Shown here piece by piece: positions 52,875 to 61,142 of a stretch of 64,000 nucleotides of DNA; the first letter of the stretch is position 1, and every line of letters begins with the position of its first letter. The notes under the pieces are model-generated. The model ran no database searches. It had not been told where the DNA came from and saw only the letters and a list, made by a program, of their open reading frames with translations. Source of the stretch: Burkholderiales bacterium (lineage in GTDB: Bacteria; Pseudomonadota; Gammaproteobacteria; Burkholderiales; Burkholderiaceae_C); NCBI GenBank assembly GCA_017307855.1, contig JAFKGD010000002.1, positions 124,001 to 188,000 of the forward strand, given 5' to 3'. The position numbers and the translations under genes were made by a program.

Positions 52875-52982
52875 GGATTCCGATATTGCGCCATGAGCGA
52901 AAAATGGAATAGGATTCCGATTGGAACCTTAATCCTGTTTTGAATTAAACCTGATTTTCCAGCAATTTCAAGGAGACATATT
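52875..52982. promoter_or_regulatory. Divergent control region of the IclR gene and the TRAP operon
   Basis: This AT-rich 108-bp spacer contains the palindrome GGAAT-AGG-ATTCC at 52906-52918 followed by TTGGAACC. The decamer GGATTCCGAT occurs twice as a direct repeat (beginning at 52875 minus ten bases inside the IclR start, and at 52912). These look like stacked operator sites for the IclR protein. AAGGAGAC near 52971 is the ribosome site of dctP. Confidence 0.5.
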
Positions 52983-53993
52983 GTGAAAAACAAACCGCTG
53001 GCCCTGCTGGCAGCCGTCCTCGCCTTCGCATTCGCCAGTGCTGCGCCCGCGCAGGACATCCAGGAACGCACGATCAAGTTCGGCCATCTGAACAATCCCG
53101 GGCACCCGACCAGCCTGGGCGTGCGCAAGTTCGCCGAGATCGTGGCCGCCAAGAGCGGCGGCAAGATCAAGGTGCAGGAATACGCCGCGTCGCAGCTGGG
53201 CAACGAACTGCAGCAGCAGTCGGCGCTGCAGGGCGGCGTGCAGGAAATGCTGGTGGCCTCCACCACATCGCTCAACGGCATCGTCAAGGAATTCGGCCTG
53301 CTCGACTTCCCCTTCCTCTTCGCCAACGAGCGTCAGGCCGACGCGCTGGTGGATGGCCCGCTGGGCAAACTGCTGAACTCCAAGCTCCCCGAAAAGGGCC
53401 TGGTCGTGCTGGGTTACTTCGACCTCGGCTTCCGCAACGTCACCAACAGCAAGCGTCCCATCACCAAGGGCGCCGACCTCGAGGGACTGAAGCTGCGCGT
53501 GATTCCGAACCCGGTGTTCCTGGAAACCTTCAAGACCTTCAAGGCCAACCCGGTGGGCATGCCGTTCGCCGAGCTCTACGGTGCGCTGGAGAGCAAGGCC
53601 ATGGACGGCCAGGAGAACCCCTTCGCCGTCATCGAGTCGAGCAAGTTCTACGAAGTGCAGAAGTTCGTGAGCGGCACCAACCACGTCTACGCGACGAACC
53701 CGATCCAGATCAGCAAGCGTTTCTGGGACCGCCTCTCGCCCGCCGAGCAGAAGATCATCCAGGACGCCGCCACCGAAGCGCAGAACTGGCAGCGCGTCGC
53801 GAGCCGCGAAGTCACGGGCAAGGCCCTGGGCGAGCTCAAGGCCAAGGGCATGGTCTACAACGACATCGCCCCCGCCGAACTCGCCAGCATGCGCGCGGCT
53901 GTGCGCCCGGTCTACGACAAGTTCTCCGCTGCGTACGACCCGGCCGTCGTGACGCTGTTCCGCAGCGAACTGGAGCGGGTGTCCAAGCTGTGA
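52983..53993 (+). CDS. dctP: TRAP transporter substrate-binding protein DctP
   Basis: A 336-residue periplasmic receptor. The GTG start follows AAGGAGAC, and the signal peptide (KNKPLALLAAVLAFAFAS) is cleaved near AAPAQDI. Typical DctP motifs are TIKFGHLNNPGHPTSLGVRKF, the ligand carboxylate Arg in GLKLRVIPNPVFLETFK and FAELYGALESKAMDGQENP. It captures an organic acid for sodium-driven uptake through DctQM. Its stop overlaps the aroQ-like gene (GTGA), so the two are translated in step. Confidence 0.95.
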   Translation: MKNKPLALLAAVLAFAFASAAPAQDIQERTIKFGHLNNPGHPTSLGVRKFAEIVAAKSGGKIKVQEYAASQLGNELQQQSALQGGVQEMLVASTTSLNGIVKEFGLLDFPFLFANERQADALVDGPLGKLLNSKLPEKGLVVLGYFDLGFRNVTNSKRPITKGADLEGLKLRVIPNPVFLETFKTFKANPVGMPFAELYGALESKAMDGQENPFAVIESSKFYEVQKFVSGTNHVYATNPIQISKRFWDRLSPAEQKIIQDAATEAQNWQRVASREVTGKALGELKAKGMVYNDIAPAELASMRAAVRPVYDKFSAAYDPAVVTLFRSELERVSKL

Positions 53994-54448
53994 GCCGACT
54001 GAAGTTCCTCGTCCTACACGGCCCGAACCTCAACCTGTTCGGGCGGCGCGAACCCCACATCTACGGCACCACCACGCTCGCCCAGATCGACGAGCGCCTG
54101 CGGGCGCTGGCGGCCGAACTCGATGTGGACCTCGAAATCCACCAGTCCAACCACGAGGGGACGCTGGTGGACCACTTCCACGCCAACATCGACGTGGCGG
54201 CCGGTGCCCTGCTCAATCCCGCCGCGCTCACGCAGCACGGCGTGTCGCTGCACGACGCGATCAAGGCGATGCCGTTCCCGGTGCTGGAAATCCATATGTC
54301 CAACATCGGCGCCCGCGAGCCCTGGCGGCATCACTCGATCATCTCGCCGGCGGTGAAGGCCACGATCCAGGGTCTGGGCTGGCGTTCGTACACGGCGGGC
54401 CTGCGCGCGCTGGTGGACCTCGTGCGCGAAACGCGCGCCGCGGCCTGA
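53990..54448 (+). CDS. aroQ: Type II 3-dehydroquinate dehydratase family protein, divergent and TRAP-linked
   Basis: A 152-residue flavodoxin-like dehydroquinase. Retained catalytic positions are Arg19/Arg20 (GRREPHIYG), Tyr25, Glu100 and His102 (LEIHMSNIGARE), and Arg113. Unusual are NGPNL changed to HGPNL, and the substrate loop NxGGxTHTS changed to NPAALTQHGVS, so the usual His is Gln82 with His next to it. The enzyme dehydrates 3-dehydroquinate in the shikimate or quinate pathway. Placement inside a TRAP operon under IclR control favours a catabolic role on an imported quinate-like compound. Confidence 0.87.
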   Translation: MSRLKFLVLHGPNLNLFGRREPHIYGTTTLAQIDERLRALAAELDVDLEIHQSNHEGTLVDHFHANIDVAAGALLNPAALTQHGVSLHDAIKAMPFPVLEIHMSNIGAREPWRHHSIISPAVKATIQGLGWRSYTAGLRALVDLVRETRAAA

Positions 54449-54467
54449 CGACCTCCTGGAGCATTCG

Positions 54468-54986
54468 ATGGATCTGTTTCTTCGCCGCGCCAGCCGTGGC
54501 CTGGAGGCGCTGATGGCCGTGGGCATGCTGGCCATGGTCGCGCTGGTCTTCGGCAACGTCGTGTTGCGCTACGTCTTCAACTCGGGCATCGACGTGTCCG
54601 AGGAACTCTCGCGCTGGCTGTTCATCTGGATCACCTTCCTGGGCGCCATCGTGGCCATGCGCGAGCGCTCCCACCTGGGCAGCGGCTTCTTCATCGACCG
54701 GCTGGGCGACGCCGGCAAGAAAGCCTGCCTCGTTCTGGGCTATCTGCTGATGCTGGGCGCATGCGCACTGGTGCTCAAGGGCTCGTGGGACCAGGTGAAG
54801 ATCAATGCCGACGTCACCGCGCCCTCCAGCGGCCTGTCGATGGCGATCGTCTATGCGAGCGGCCTCGTGTTCGGCGCCGCCGCCCTGCTCATCCTCGCCT
54901 TCGACCTGTTCCGGCTGCTCAGCGGCCGCATCGCCCCGGCTGAGCTGGCGCGCATGCGCGAGTCCGAAGAGGAAAACCTGGCATGA
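54468..54986 (+). CDS. dctQ: TRAP transporter small permease DctQ
   Basis: A 172-residue inner-membrane protein with four hydrophobic helices. The DctQ mark is SEELSRWLFIWITFLGAIVA followed by MRERSHLG. It bridges the receptor and the large permease. It starts 19 bp after the aroQ-like gene behind a CTGGAG site and overlaps dctM by 4 bp. Confidence 0.95.
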   Translation: MDLFLRRASRGLEALMAVGMLAMVALVFGNVVLRYVFNSGIDVSEELSRWLFIWITFLGAIVAMRERSHLGSGFFIDRLGDAGKKACLVLGYLLMLGACALVLKGSWDQVKINADVTAPSSGLSMAIVYASGLVFGAAALLILAFDLFRLLSGRIAPAELARMRESEEENLA

Positions 54987-56266
54987 CCATCCTGATCTTC
55001 GTCGGGTCGCTCATCGGGGCGATGGCCCTGGGCATCCCGATCGCATTCGCGTTGCTGGTCAGCGGCATGGCCATGATGTGGCAGCTCGACCTGTTCGATG
55101 CGCAGATCCTGGCGCAGAACCTGATCAACGGCGCCAACAGCTTCCCGCTGCTGGCCGCGCCGTTCTTCATTCTGGCCGGCGAAATCATGAACGTGGGTGG
55201 CCTGTCGCGCCGCATCGTGCAGCTGGCACTCACGCTGGTGGGCCACGTGCGCGGCGGGCTGGGCTACGTGACGATCATCGCGGCCTGCCTCATGGCGGCG
55301 CTGTCGGGCTCGGCCGTGGCCGATGCCGCCGCGCTCAGCGCGCTGTTGCTGCCCATGATGGTGGCGGCAGGCCACGACCGCGCGCGCTCGGCGGGCCTGA
55401 TCGCATCCGCCAGCATCATCGCGCCGATCATCCCGCCCTCGATCGGCTTCGTGATCTTCGGCGTGGCGGCCAACGTGTCGGTCTCCAAGCTGTTTCTCGC
55501 CGGCATCGCGCCCGGCCTCATGATGGGCCTGGCGCTCTGGCTGACGTGGTGGTTCCTGGTGCGACGCGAGACCAACGTCGCACCGCCCGAGCGCAAGACG
55601 GCCACCGAGATGTGGCAGGCGGTGCGCGAAGCCAGCTGGGCGCTGGTGTTGCCGTTCATCATCGTGGCCGGCCTGAAGTTCGGCGTGTTCACGCCGACCG
55701 AAGCGGCCGTGGTCGCGGCCGTGTACGCGCTCTTCGTGGCCACCTGCATCTACAAGGAACTCAGGCCCCGCCAGCTGTACGCGGTGCTGGTCTCGTCCGC
55801 GCGCACCAGCGCGGTGGTCATGTTCCTGGTGGCGGCCGCCATGGTCAGCGCCTGGCTCATCACGGTGGCGGACCTGCCCTCGAAGATGATCACGCTGCTG
55901 CAGCCTTTCATGGACAACAAGACGCTGCTGATGATCGCCATCATGGTGCTCGTGATGATCGTGGGCACCGCGCTCGACATGACACCGACGATCCTGATCC
56001 TGACGCCGGTGCTCATGCCGGTGGTGAAGGCGGCCGGCATCGACCCGGTCTACTTCGGCGTCCTGTTCATCATCAACAACGCCATCGGGTTGGTCACGCC
56101 ACCGGTGGGCGTGGTCCTCAACGCCGTGGCGGGTGTCGGCAAGGTCGGCATGGACGAGGTCACGCGCGGCGTGCTCCCCTTCATGCTGGCGCACTTCGCG
56201 CTGATCCTGCTAATGGTGCTGTTCCCCGAACTGGTGATGGCACCCGCGCGCTGGCTGAGCCCATAG
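54983..56266 (+). CDS. dctM: TRAP transporter large permease DctM
   Basis: A 427-residue permease with about twelve membrane segments. Typical are ILAQNLINGANSFPLLAAPF, ILAGEIMNVGGLSRRIV, MAALSGSAVADAAALSAL, and IIAPIIPPSIGFVIFG, ending with NNAIGLVTPPVGVVLNAVAG. It uses a sodium gradient to import the acid handed over by DctP. It is the last gene of the operon and converges on the autotransporter gene. Confidence 0.96.
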   Translation: MTILIFVGSLIGAMALGIPIAFALLVSGMAMMWQLDLFDAQILAQNLINGANSFPLLAAPFFILAGEIMNVGGLSRRIVQLALTLVGHVRGGLGYVTIIAACLMAALSGSAVADAAALSALLLPMMVAAGHDRARSAGLIASASIIAPIIPPSIGFVIFGVAANVSVSKLFLAGIAPGLMMGLALWLTWWFLVRRETNVAPPERKTATEMWQAVREASWALVLPFIIVAGLKFGVFTPTEAAVVAAVYALFVATCIYKELRPRQLYAVLVSSARTSAVVMFLVAAAMVSAWLITVADLPSKMITLLQPFMDNKTLLMIAIMVLVMIVGTALDMTPTILILTPVLMPVVKAAGIDPVYFGVLFIINNAIGLVTPPVGVVLNAVAGVGKVGMDEVTRGVLPFMLAHFALILLMVLFPELVMAPARWLSP

Positions 56267-56282
56267 CGTCGGGTGCGTGAAG

Positions 56283-56318
56283 CAAGGGGCACCGCCGCCG
56301 GGCGGCGGCGCCCCCTGC
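56283..56318. terminator. GC-rich hairpin between dctM and the autotransporter gene
   Basis: A long imperfect stem (AGGGGC-A-CCGCCGCC against GGCGGCGG-C-GCCCCCT) lies 16 bp past the dctM stop and between converging genes. No U tract follows on either strand, so its action as an intrinsic terminator is likely but not certain. Confidence 0.5.
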
Positions 56319-56373
56319 CTCGTGGCCGCGGCGTCCCGATCCGGCCCCAACCCGGATCGTGGCGGCAGATGTC

Positions 56374-59300
56374 TCACCAGCGGGTCGAGTACGACACCTG
56401 CAGGCCCCGGTCGCTGGAATCTCCGCGCGACTGGCCGGCCCAGGCCTGCACGCCGAACGACGAAGACTTCGTCTGGTGCGCCAACCCCAGGCCCAGCATC
56501 AGCCGGCCACCGCCCGCGCCTGACGAACGCGCTTCCCACTGAGCGCCATGCAGGGCGGCCTGCGTGCGCACGCCATCGCCCGAGAGCGGATGCGAGTAGA
56601 GCGCCTTCAGCGTGAACTCGTTGCGGCCGGTGTCGCTCCCGGCGAAGGCGTGGCGCAGTTGCGCGCCCAGCTGCGCCTGTGCGTGCAGTTTCCCGTAGGA
56701 CGCCAGCTCCAGCGCACTTGCAGCGTCGCCGCCCTCGGTGCGTGCGGAGCGCTTGAGGTAGTCCAGCCGCAGGCCGACGATGCTCGACACGCTGGTGGCG
56801 CCCCAGGCCGCCACGGGTGTCACAAGGCGCGAATCGCCGAACAGCTGCACAGAGTTGTAGGCGCTTTCGTTGGCCGCCACGCCGGCGGCCGAACGTGCAC
56901 CCCGGTCCACCTCGTGGCGCGACACGCCGACGCCGACGATCTGGGTGAACTCGCCCGCCGCCGTCGCCACCGACAGATAGCCCGAGCCCTGGATCGACTG
57001 CGTGGACACGGCGTCGCCCGTGTAGGCGTTGCTCGACGAGCCTTGCGCGAAGCCCACCGCCACGCCGCGCACCGACGCGGGCCCGCTGGCCTGTTCGAAG
57101 CCGAACGAGGTCAGCGTGGACATCGAGCGCTGGCCCTGGCTCCAGGCCGTCGCGCCAGGACGGTCGTCCGTGCGCGACACGCTGGCCCAGAGACGGCGGC
57201 AATCCGTGCGCCCGGCCGGGGCGGCGGCGGTGCCATCGCGGCCGACGCCGCAGTCCTCGCCCGGCTGGCGATCGAAGACCGCGTTGCGCAGGCCCTGGCT
57301 GTCGCGCAGCGATGCGGCCAGGGCGTTGGCATGGGCCTCGCCCGACAGGCTGGCCAGCCGCGCCGCCAGGCCACCCTCGTCCAGCCCCGTGAGCGAACGC
57401 AGCAGCGCCGCGGCCGGCCCCGTGCCGTTGATGTCGGTGCGCCCGACGATCTCGTCCACGCCGCCCCCTGCCGCCGCCGCGTTGCTGCGGCCGCCGCCGT
57501 TGCCGGCCGCTTCGGCGAAGCTCACGGGCAGCACCACCAGGTTGACGCGCGAGGCTTCATAGATCACCTCGTATCGGCTGCGATCGGGCAGGCCGCCGCC
57601 GACCGGCTGCGCCAGCGTGTCGAAGCGCCCGGTCACCGTGCCGTCGGTGGCGTCGACGATGTTGAACACGTCGCCGATGCGCGCCGTGAAGGTGTTGTCC
57701 GCCGGGCCGGCAATGCCGCGCATGAGGGTGCTGAGGGTGCCGGCCGCCGTGAACGTGTGCTGCCCCGTCAGCACCAGCCGGTCGTAGTTGCCGGCGCCCG
57801 TGCCGGTGCCATAGCCGTCGATTTCAACGTCGAACAGGCTGCCCGCGTTGAGTGTCACGTCGCCCGCGACGGTGAGCGTGCCCGGGGACGCGCCTGGCGC
57901 GAGCCGACCGCCCGCCAGCACCTGCACCGGGCCACCCACGCGCCCGTAGCCCGCCAGCGTGGTACCGCCGAAGACGGTGATGCCGTTGCCGCTGACCAGG
58001 TCGCCGTGCACCTTGAGGCTGCCTTGCTGCAACGCGATGTTGCCCGTGTGCGTGGAGTTGCCCGCGATGACCAGCTCGCCCGCCCCCTGCTTGACCAGGT
58101 CGCCGCTGCCGCTCATGGCACCCGTGAGTACCGTGGTGGTGGCTGCGGCGGTCGACAGCGTGCCGCCTTGCGCCGTCACTTCCAGCGCCTTGGCGGTGAG
58201 CATGTTGCCGGTCACCGCCAGCGTGCCGCCGTCGAGCGAGATCGACGCGCCCGCGCCACCCAGGTTCGCATCTGCGGACACCACGAGCTCGCCGCCCGAC
58301 ACGCGGGTGATCCCGGTGTGCGTGTTGTTGCCCGACAGCGTCAGCGTGTCGGCACCCGTCTTGTGCAGGGTGCCGCTGCCGGAGATCACGCCCGAGAACT
58401 CGCCCTCGGTCACGCCCAGTGTGTGCGTGCCCAGCGCCACGGCCCCCGAGCCGCGCAGCCCGGTGATGGCTTCGTCGGCACCCAGCGACAGCGTGCCGTC
58501 GGCCACCACCACGCTCGTGGCATGCAGTCCGCCATCGGCGCTCACCAGCGTGGCGCCGCTGTCGATGCGGATGTCGGACGATGCGAGCGAGCCCGTCAGT
58601 TCCAGCGTGCCGGCCGCCACCGTGGTGCGTCCGCTGTAGGTGTTGGCACCTGCCAGCGTGAGCGTGCCTTCGCCCGCCTTGGTCAGGGCGCCGCTGGCAC
58701 CGGTGCTGTCGGCGATCACGCCGCTGAAGTGGCCGGTCTGCCCTGCGGTGTCGATCGTGCCGCCCGTGGCACGGATCTCGAAGTCGGCCGCCACCACGCC
58801 GGAATCGGCCAGCACCAGCGTGCCGCCGTCGAAGACAGGGCGCACCTGCGTGGCCGACAGCTCGGCGGTGGTGTAGCCCGAGCGCGTGGTGTCGATGTTG
58901 GGCACCGGCGGCTGGCCGATGGTGACCGAGGACGAGCCTTCGGGTACCGAGTTCAGCGGCACGATCGAGAAGAACAGCGTGCCGCCCGCGCCGAAGTATT
59001 CGCCGCTGCCGTTGGGCACGAAGGTGACCGACGAGAAGCTGTTGCGGTCATCGATGGCGGCCACGAAGTGCATGTTGTCCGACGTGCCCCGGTCCGCCGT
59101 GCTGGTGATGTTGCCGATGAGCGAGGTGCTGGCCGCGCCGCCCGCGTCGAAGACGGCGTAGATGGCCGAGCCCGCCTCCACCGAGCCGTCGGGCGTGACG
59201 CCGCCGTTGGTGCAGCAGGTGCCCCAGTCGTTCACGGTCAGGCCCACCGCATTGACCAGGTACGACGTGGTGTAGCTCGCATCCGAGAAGAACTCGACCG

Positions 59301-59724
59301 TGAAGCCTTCGTGGACGATTTCGTTCCAGGCAGCGGTGCCGCCCGACGCGTCATATCCCACGGACCAGTTGTCGAACCCGCCCGTGAAGCTGTTGGGTGC
59401 GCCGTTGCGCGACGTACGCACGAACACGGTCGTGCCGTCCTGGGTGACCGAGAACTGCGAGCTGGCACTGCTGCTGAAGTCGTACTGGAACAGCGTTGCC
59501 GTCGGGCTGGCCGTGCTGACGACGTCGCTGAACTTGGCCTGTCCGTTGGCCGTCACGCCATCGAAGAACACCGCAGGCACGGCGAGGGCCGCGGCCGGCA
59601 GCAGCGCGGCCGCGGCCAGCAGCAGCGTGGCGACAGCGGACTTGCCGCGTCCGCGCGCCGATTCGGATACGGCCTGCCAGCATTGCGCGAGGCTGTTCCA
59701 GACGAGTCTGTAGATCTTGTTCAT
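56374..59724 (-). CDS. Autotransporter (type V secretion) with extended signal peptide and beta-helix repeats
   Basis: A 1116-residue outer-membrane autotransporter. ATG 59724 is chosen because it follows CCAGGAGCATC and begins an ESPR (MNKIYRLVWNSLAQCWQAVSE), after which a normal signal core ends near ALAVPAVF. The first 250 passenger residues form a separate domain with a CC pair (GTCCTNGG). At least three autotransporter-associated strand repeats follow (KAGEGTLTLAGANTYSG, KTGADTLTLSGNNTHTG, KQGAGELVIAGNSTHTG). The last 280 residues form the beta-barrel, ending DRGLQVSYSTRW. It probably displays an adhesin or surface protein. A ribosome site sits near 59734, and the upstream Cache-like gene may share the promoter. 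Confidence 0.93.
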   Translation of the reverse strand: MNKIYRLVWNSLAQCWQAVSESARGRGKSAVATLLLAAAALLPAAALAVPAVFFDGVTANGQAKFSDVVSTASPTATLFQYDFSSSASSQFSVTQDGTTVFVRTSRNGAPNSFTGGFDNWSVGYDASGGTAAWNEIVHEGFTVEFFSDASYTTSYLVNAVGLTVNDWGTCCTNGGVTPDGSVEAGSAIYAVFDAGGAASTSLIGNITSTADRGTSDNMHFVAAIDDRNSFSSVTFVPNGSGEYFGAGGTLFFSIVPLNSVPEGSSSVTIGQPPVPNIDTTRSGYTTAELSATQVRPVFDGGTLVLADSGVVAADFEIRATGGTIDTAGQTGHFSGVIADSTGASGALTKAGEGTLTLAGANTYSGRTTVAAGTLELTGSLASSDIRIDSGATLVSADGGLHATSVVVADGTLSLGADEAITGLRGSGAVALGTHTLGVTEGEFSGVISGSGTLHKTGADTLTLSGNNTHTGITRVSGGELVVSADANLGGAGASISLDGGTLAVTGNMLTAKALEVTAQGGTLSTAAATTTVLTGAMSGSGDLVKQGAGELVIAGNSTHTGNIALQQGSLKVHGDLVSGNGITVFGGTTLAGYGRVGGPVQVLAGGRLAPGASPGTLTVAGDVTLNAGSLFDVEIDGYGTGTGAGNYDRLVLTGQHTFTAAGTLSTLMRGIAGPADNTFTARIGDVFNIVDATDGTVTGRFDTLAQPVGGGLPDRSRYEVIYEASRVNLVVLPVSFAEAAGNGGGRSNAAAAGGGVDEIVGRTDINGTGPAAALLRSLTGLDEGGLAARLASLSGEAHANALAASLRDSQGLRNAVFDRQPGEDCGVGRDGTAAAPAGRTDCRRLWASVSRTDDRPGATAWSQGQRSMSTLTSFGFEQASGPASVRGVAVGFAQGSSSNAYTGDAVSTQSIQGSGYLSVATAAGEFTQIVGVGVSRHEVDRGARSAAGVAANESAYNSVQLFGDSRLVTPVAAWGATSVSSIVGLRLDYLKRSARTEGGDAASALELASYGKLHAQAQLGAQLRHAFAGSDTGRNEFTLKALYSHPLSGDGVRTQAALHGAQWEARSSGAGGGRLMLGLGLAHQTKSSSFGVQAWAGQSRGDSSDRGLQVSYSTRW

Positions 59725-59765
59725 GATGCTCCTGGGTTGGTGTGCGAGAGAAAAATCGATCCCGC

Positions 59766-59781
59766 AGGCGGCGTGCCGCCT
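59766..59781 (-). terminator. Weak hairpin between the Cache-like gene and the autotransporter
   Basis: AGGCGGC-GT-GCCGCCT forms a 7-bp stem. On the minus strand a TTTTTCTC run lies about nine bases further on, a little distant for a standard intrinsic terminator. It may limit read-through into the autotransporter gene. Confidence 0.35.
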
Positions 59782-59867
59782 GGTCTTCGGGGTCATGGGT
59801 GATGGCGTTCAGTGCGCCCGCAGGGGCTGGCGTGGCCGCGCGTTCATGGCATCGGACGGCTTTCGCG

Positions 59868-60860
59868 TCATCGCGCGTGCCGCCGGGTCAGCCAGCCGGA
59901 GGCCCATACGTAGGCCAGGGCCACGATGGCCGTCGCGACGGCGAAGACCACGAGCAGCCGCCGCTTGGTCTGCTCCATCTGTGCTCGCGCGTCCAGCGGC
60001 AGGCCGCCGGGCGGCGGCGCACGATCGCCCGCGCCGGCTTCGGCCGGCCCGAAGCCCGAACCGATCGGCAGGCGACCCGATGCCGCGCCGTGCAGGAAGC
60101 CGCCGGCCGGACGGGTCTCCTGGACATGGCGCGCGCCGCCACTGGCCGACGGGCCGATGGCCAGCAAACGCACGCGGGGATCGGCCGGCGCCCGCGCGGC
60201 GCCCTGGGCGAGGCCGTCGATCACCGGCGACAGATCCAGCGCGGCGTAGGCGGCCCCCGTGATGACGCCCGCCGCGTCCCGCACGGGCACCGACACATGC
60301 AGGGTGGCCCGTTGCGACGGCAGGTTCACGACCATGTCTGCACTGGTGTCCCTTCCGTCCTGCAAGGCCGAGCGGATATGCCCGCGGTCGCCCATGTAGG
60401 GAGTGCTTTCCGCGGACAGCGCGCTGCACAGAACGTAGCCGTCCTTGTCCACGATGCCCGCGTTGATGAGGTGGGGCTCCGCCTGGACGAGCTCGCGCAT
60501 CCGGTTCGCGCAATCCGTGCCGGAAGCGCGCGAACCGGGTCCGAAGCGGGCCGCGATCTCGCCGAGCATCGCGCCTTGCCGCTGCACGGCCGCATCGGCG
60601 TGCGCAGCGAGATCGTGCGCGGCCTGCTCCAGGCCGCGAGGCGGGGCAGCGTTGGCGATCGCCAGGGCCGCGGGGTCGGGCGACTGGGCCGCGGCCCAGC
60701 CGGCGAATCCGAGGGCGACCAGCAACATCAAACCGCACGCCAGGCGGCGGCGTTGCCGCGCGCGCAGCGACGTGCGGCCCATGACGGCTTTGGCACGCGG
60801 ATTGACCGGTTTGAAGTCCAGGGCCCATTCATCGATGAGCGGCAAAGTCGAATCAGTCAT
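59868..60860 (-). CDS. Membrane protein with a Cache-like periplasmic sensor and no output domain
   Basis: A 330-residue protein. ATG 60860 (MTDSTLPLIDEWALDFKP) is used. A first membrane helix lies at about 42-60 (LACGLMLLVALGFAGWAAA) and a second near the C-terminus (VVFAVATAIVALAYVWASGW), leaving a periplasmic region of about 240 residues. The segment INAGIVDKDGYVLCSALSAE, MGDRGHIRSALQDGRD and HVSVPVRDAAGVITGAAYAA is characteristic of double-Cache ligand sensors. Only ten residues follow the second helix, so there is no kinase, cyclase or chemotaxis domain. It may feed a separate partner, plausibly the divergent histidine kinase. Confidence 0.82.
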   Translation of the reverse strand: MTDSTLPLIDEWALDFKPVNPRAKAVMGRTSLRARQRRRLACGLMLLVALGFAGWAAAQSPDPAALAIANAAPPRGLEQAAHDLAAHADAAVQRQGAMLGEIAARFGPGSRASGTDCANRMRELVQAEPHLINAGIVDKDGYVLCSALSAESTPYMGDRGHIRSALQDGRDTSADMVVNLPSQRATLHVSVPVRDAAGVITGAAYAALDLSPVIDGLAQGAARAPADPRVRLLAIGPSASGGARHVQETRPAGGFLHGAASGRLPIGSGFGPAEAGAGDRAPPPGGLPLDARAQMEQTKRRLLVVFAVATAIVALAYVWASGWLTRRHAR

Positions 60861-61142
60861 TTGAATTTGATATTTGCCTCGTTGAATTGATTTTAATATC
60901 AATTTTTTCCTGAAGTGATATTAAATTGATTTGGCGAATATTTTCGGCAATGTGACCGTCGCCGGCGCGCCACAGCGGCCATCAAGAGATCCAAGGAAAA
61001 GTCGAAGTCAGATTGAAGAAAATCGCGGGATTCCAGTCGTGCTGCATCCTGGACCTCGATCGACGCCGCCCTCCGACACATCTTTAAATCATTAATCTGA
61101 CGAAATCGTCATATTTATGTGATTTATGGAGAGAATCCGAGA
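60861..61142. promoter_or_regulatory. AT-rich divergent region between the Cache-like gene and the histidine kinase gene
   Basis: A 282-bp island strongly richer in A and T than its surroundings. It contains the 10-bp inverted pair TTTAATATCA (60892-60901) and TGATATTAAA (60916-60925), the dyad AATTGAT-N6-ATCAATT at 60885-60904, and a perfect 14-bp palindrome TGACGA-AA-TCGTCA at 61098-61111, 31 bp before the kinase ATG. These are good operator candidates. No gene is apparent inside. Confidence 0.65.

Noticed and set aside
56548-59802. Plus-strand open frame of 1084 codons opposite the autotransporter
   Set aside because: The autotransporter on the minus strand has an ESPR, signal peptide, repeats and a barrel. 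The plus-strand frame is Arg/Ala/His-rich without any motif.
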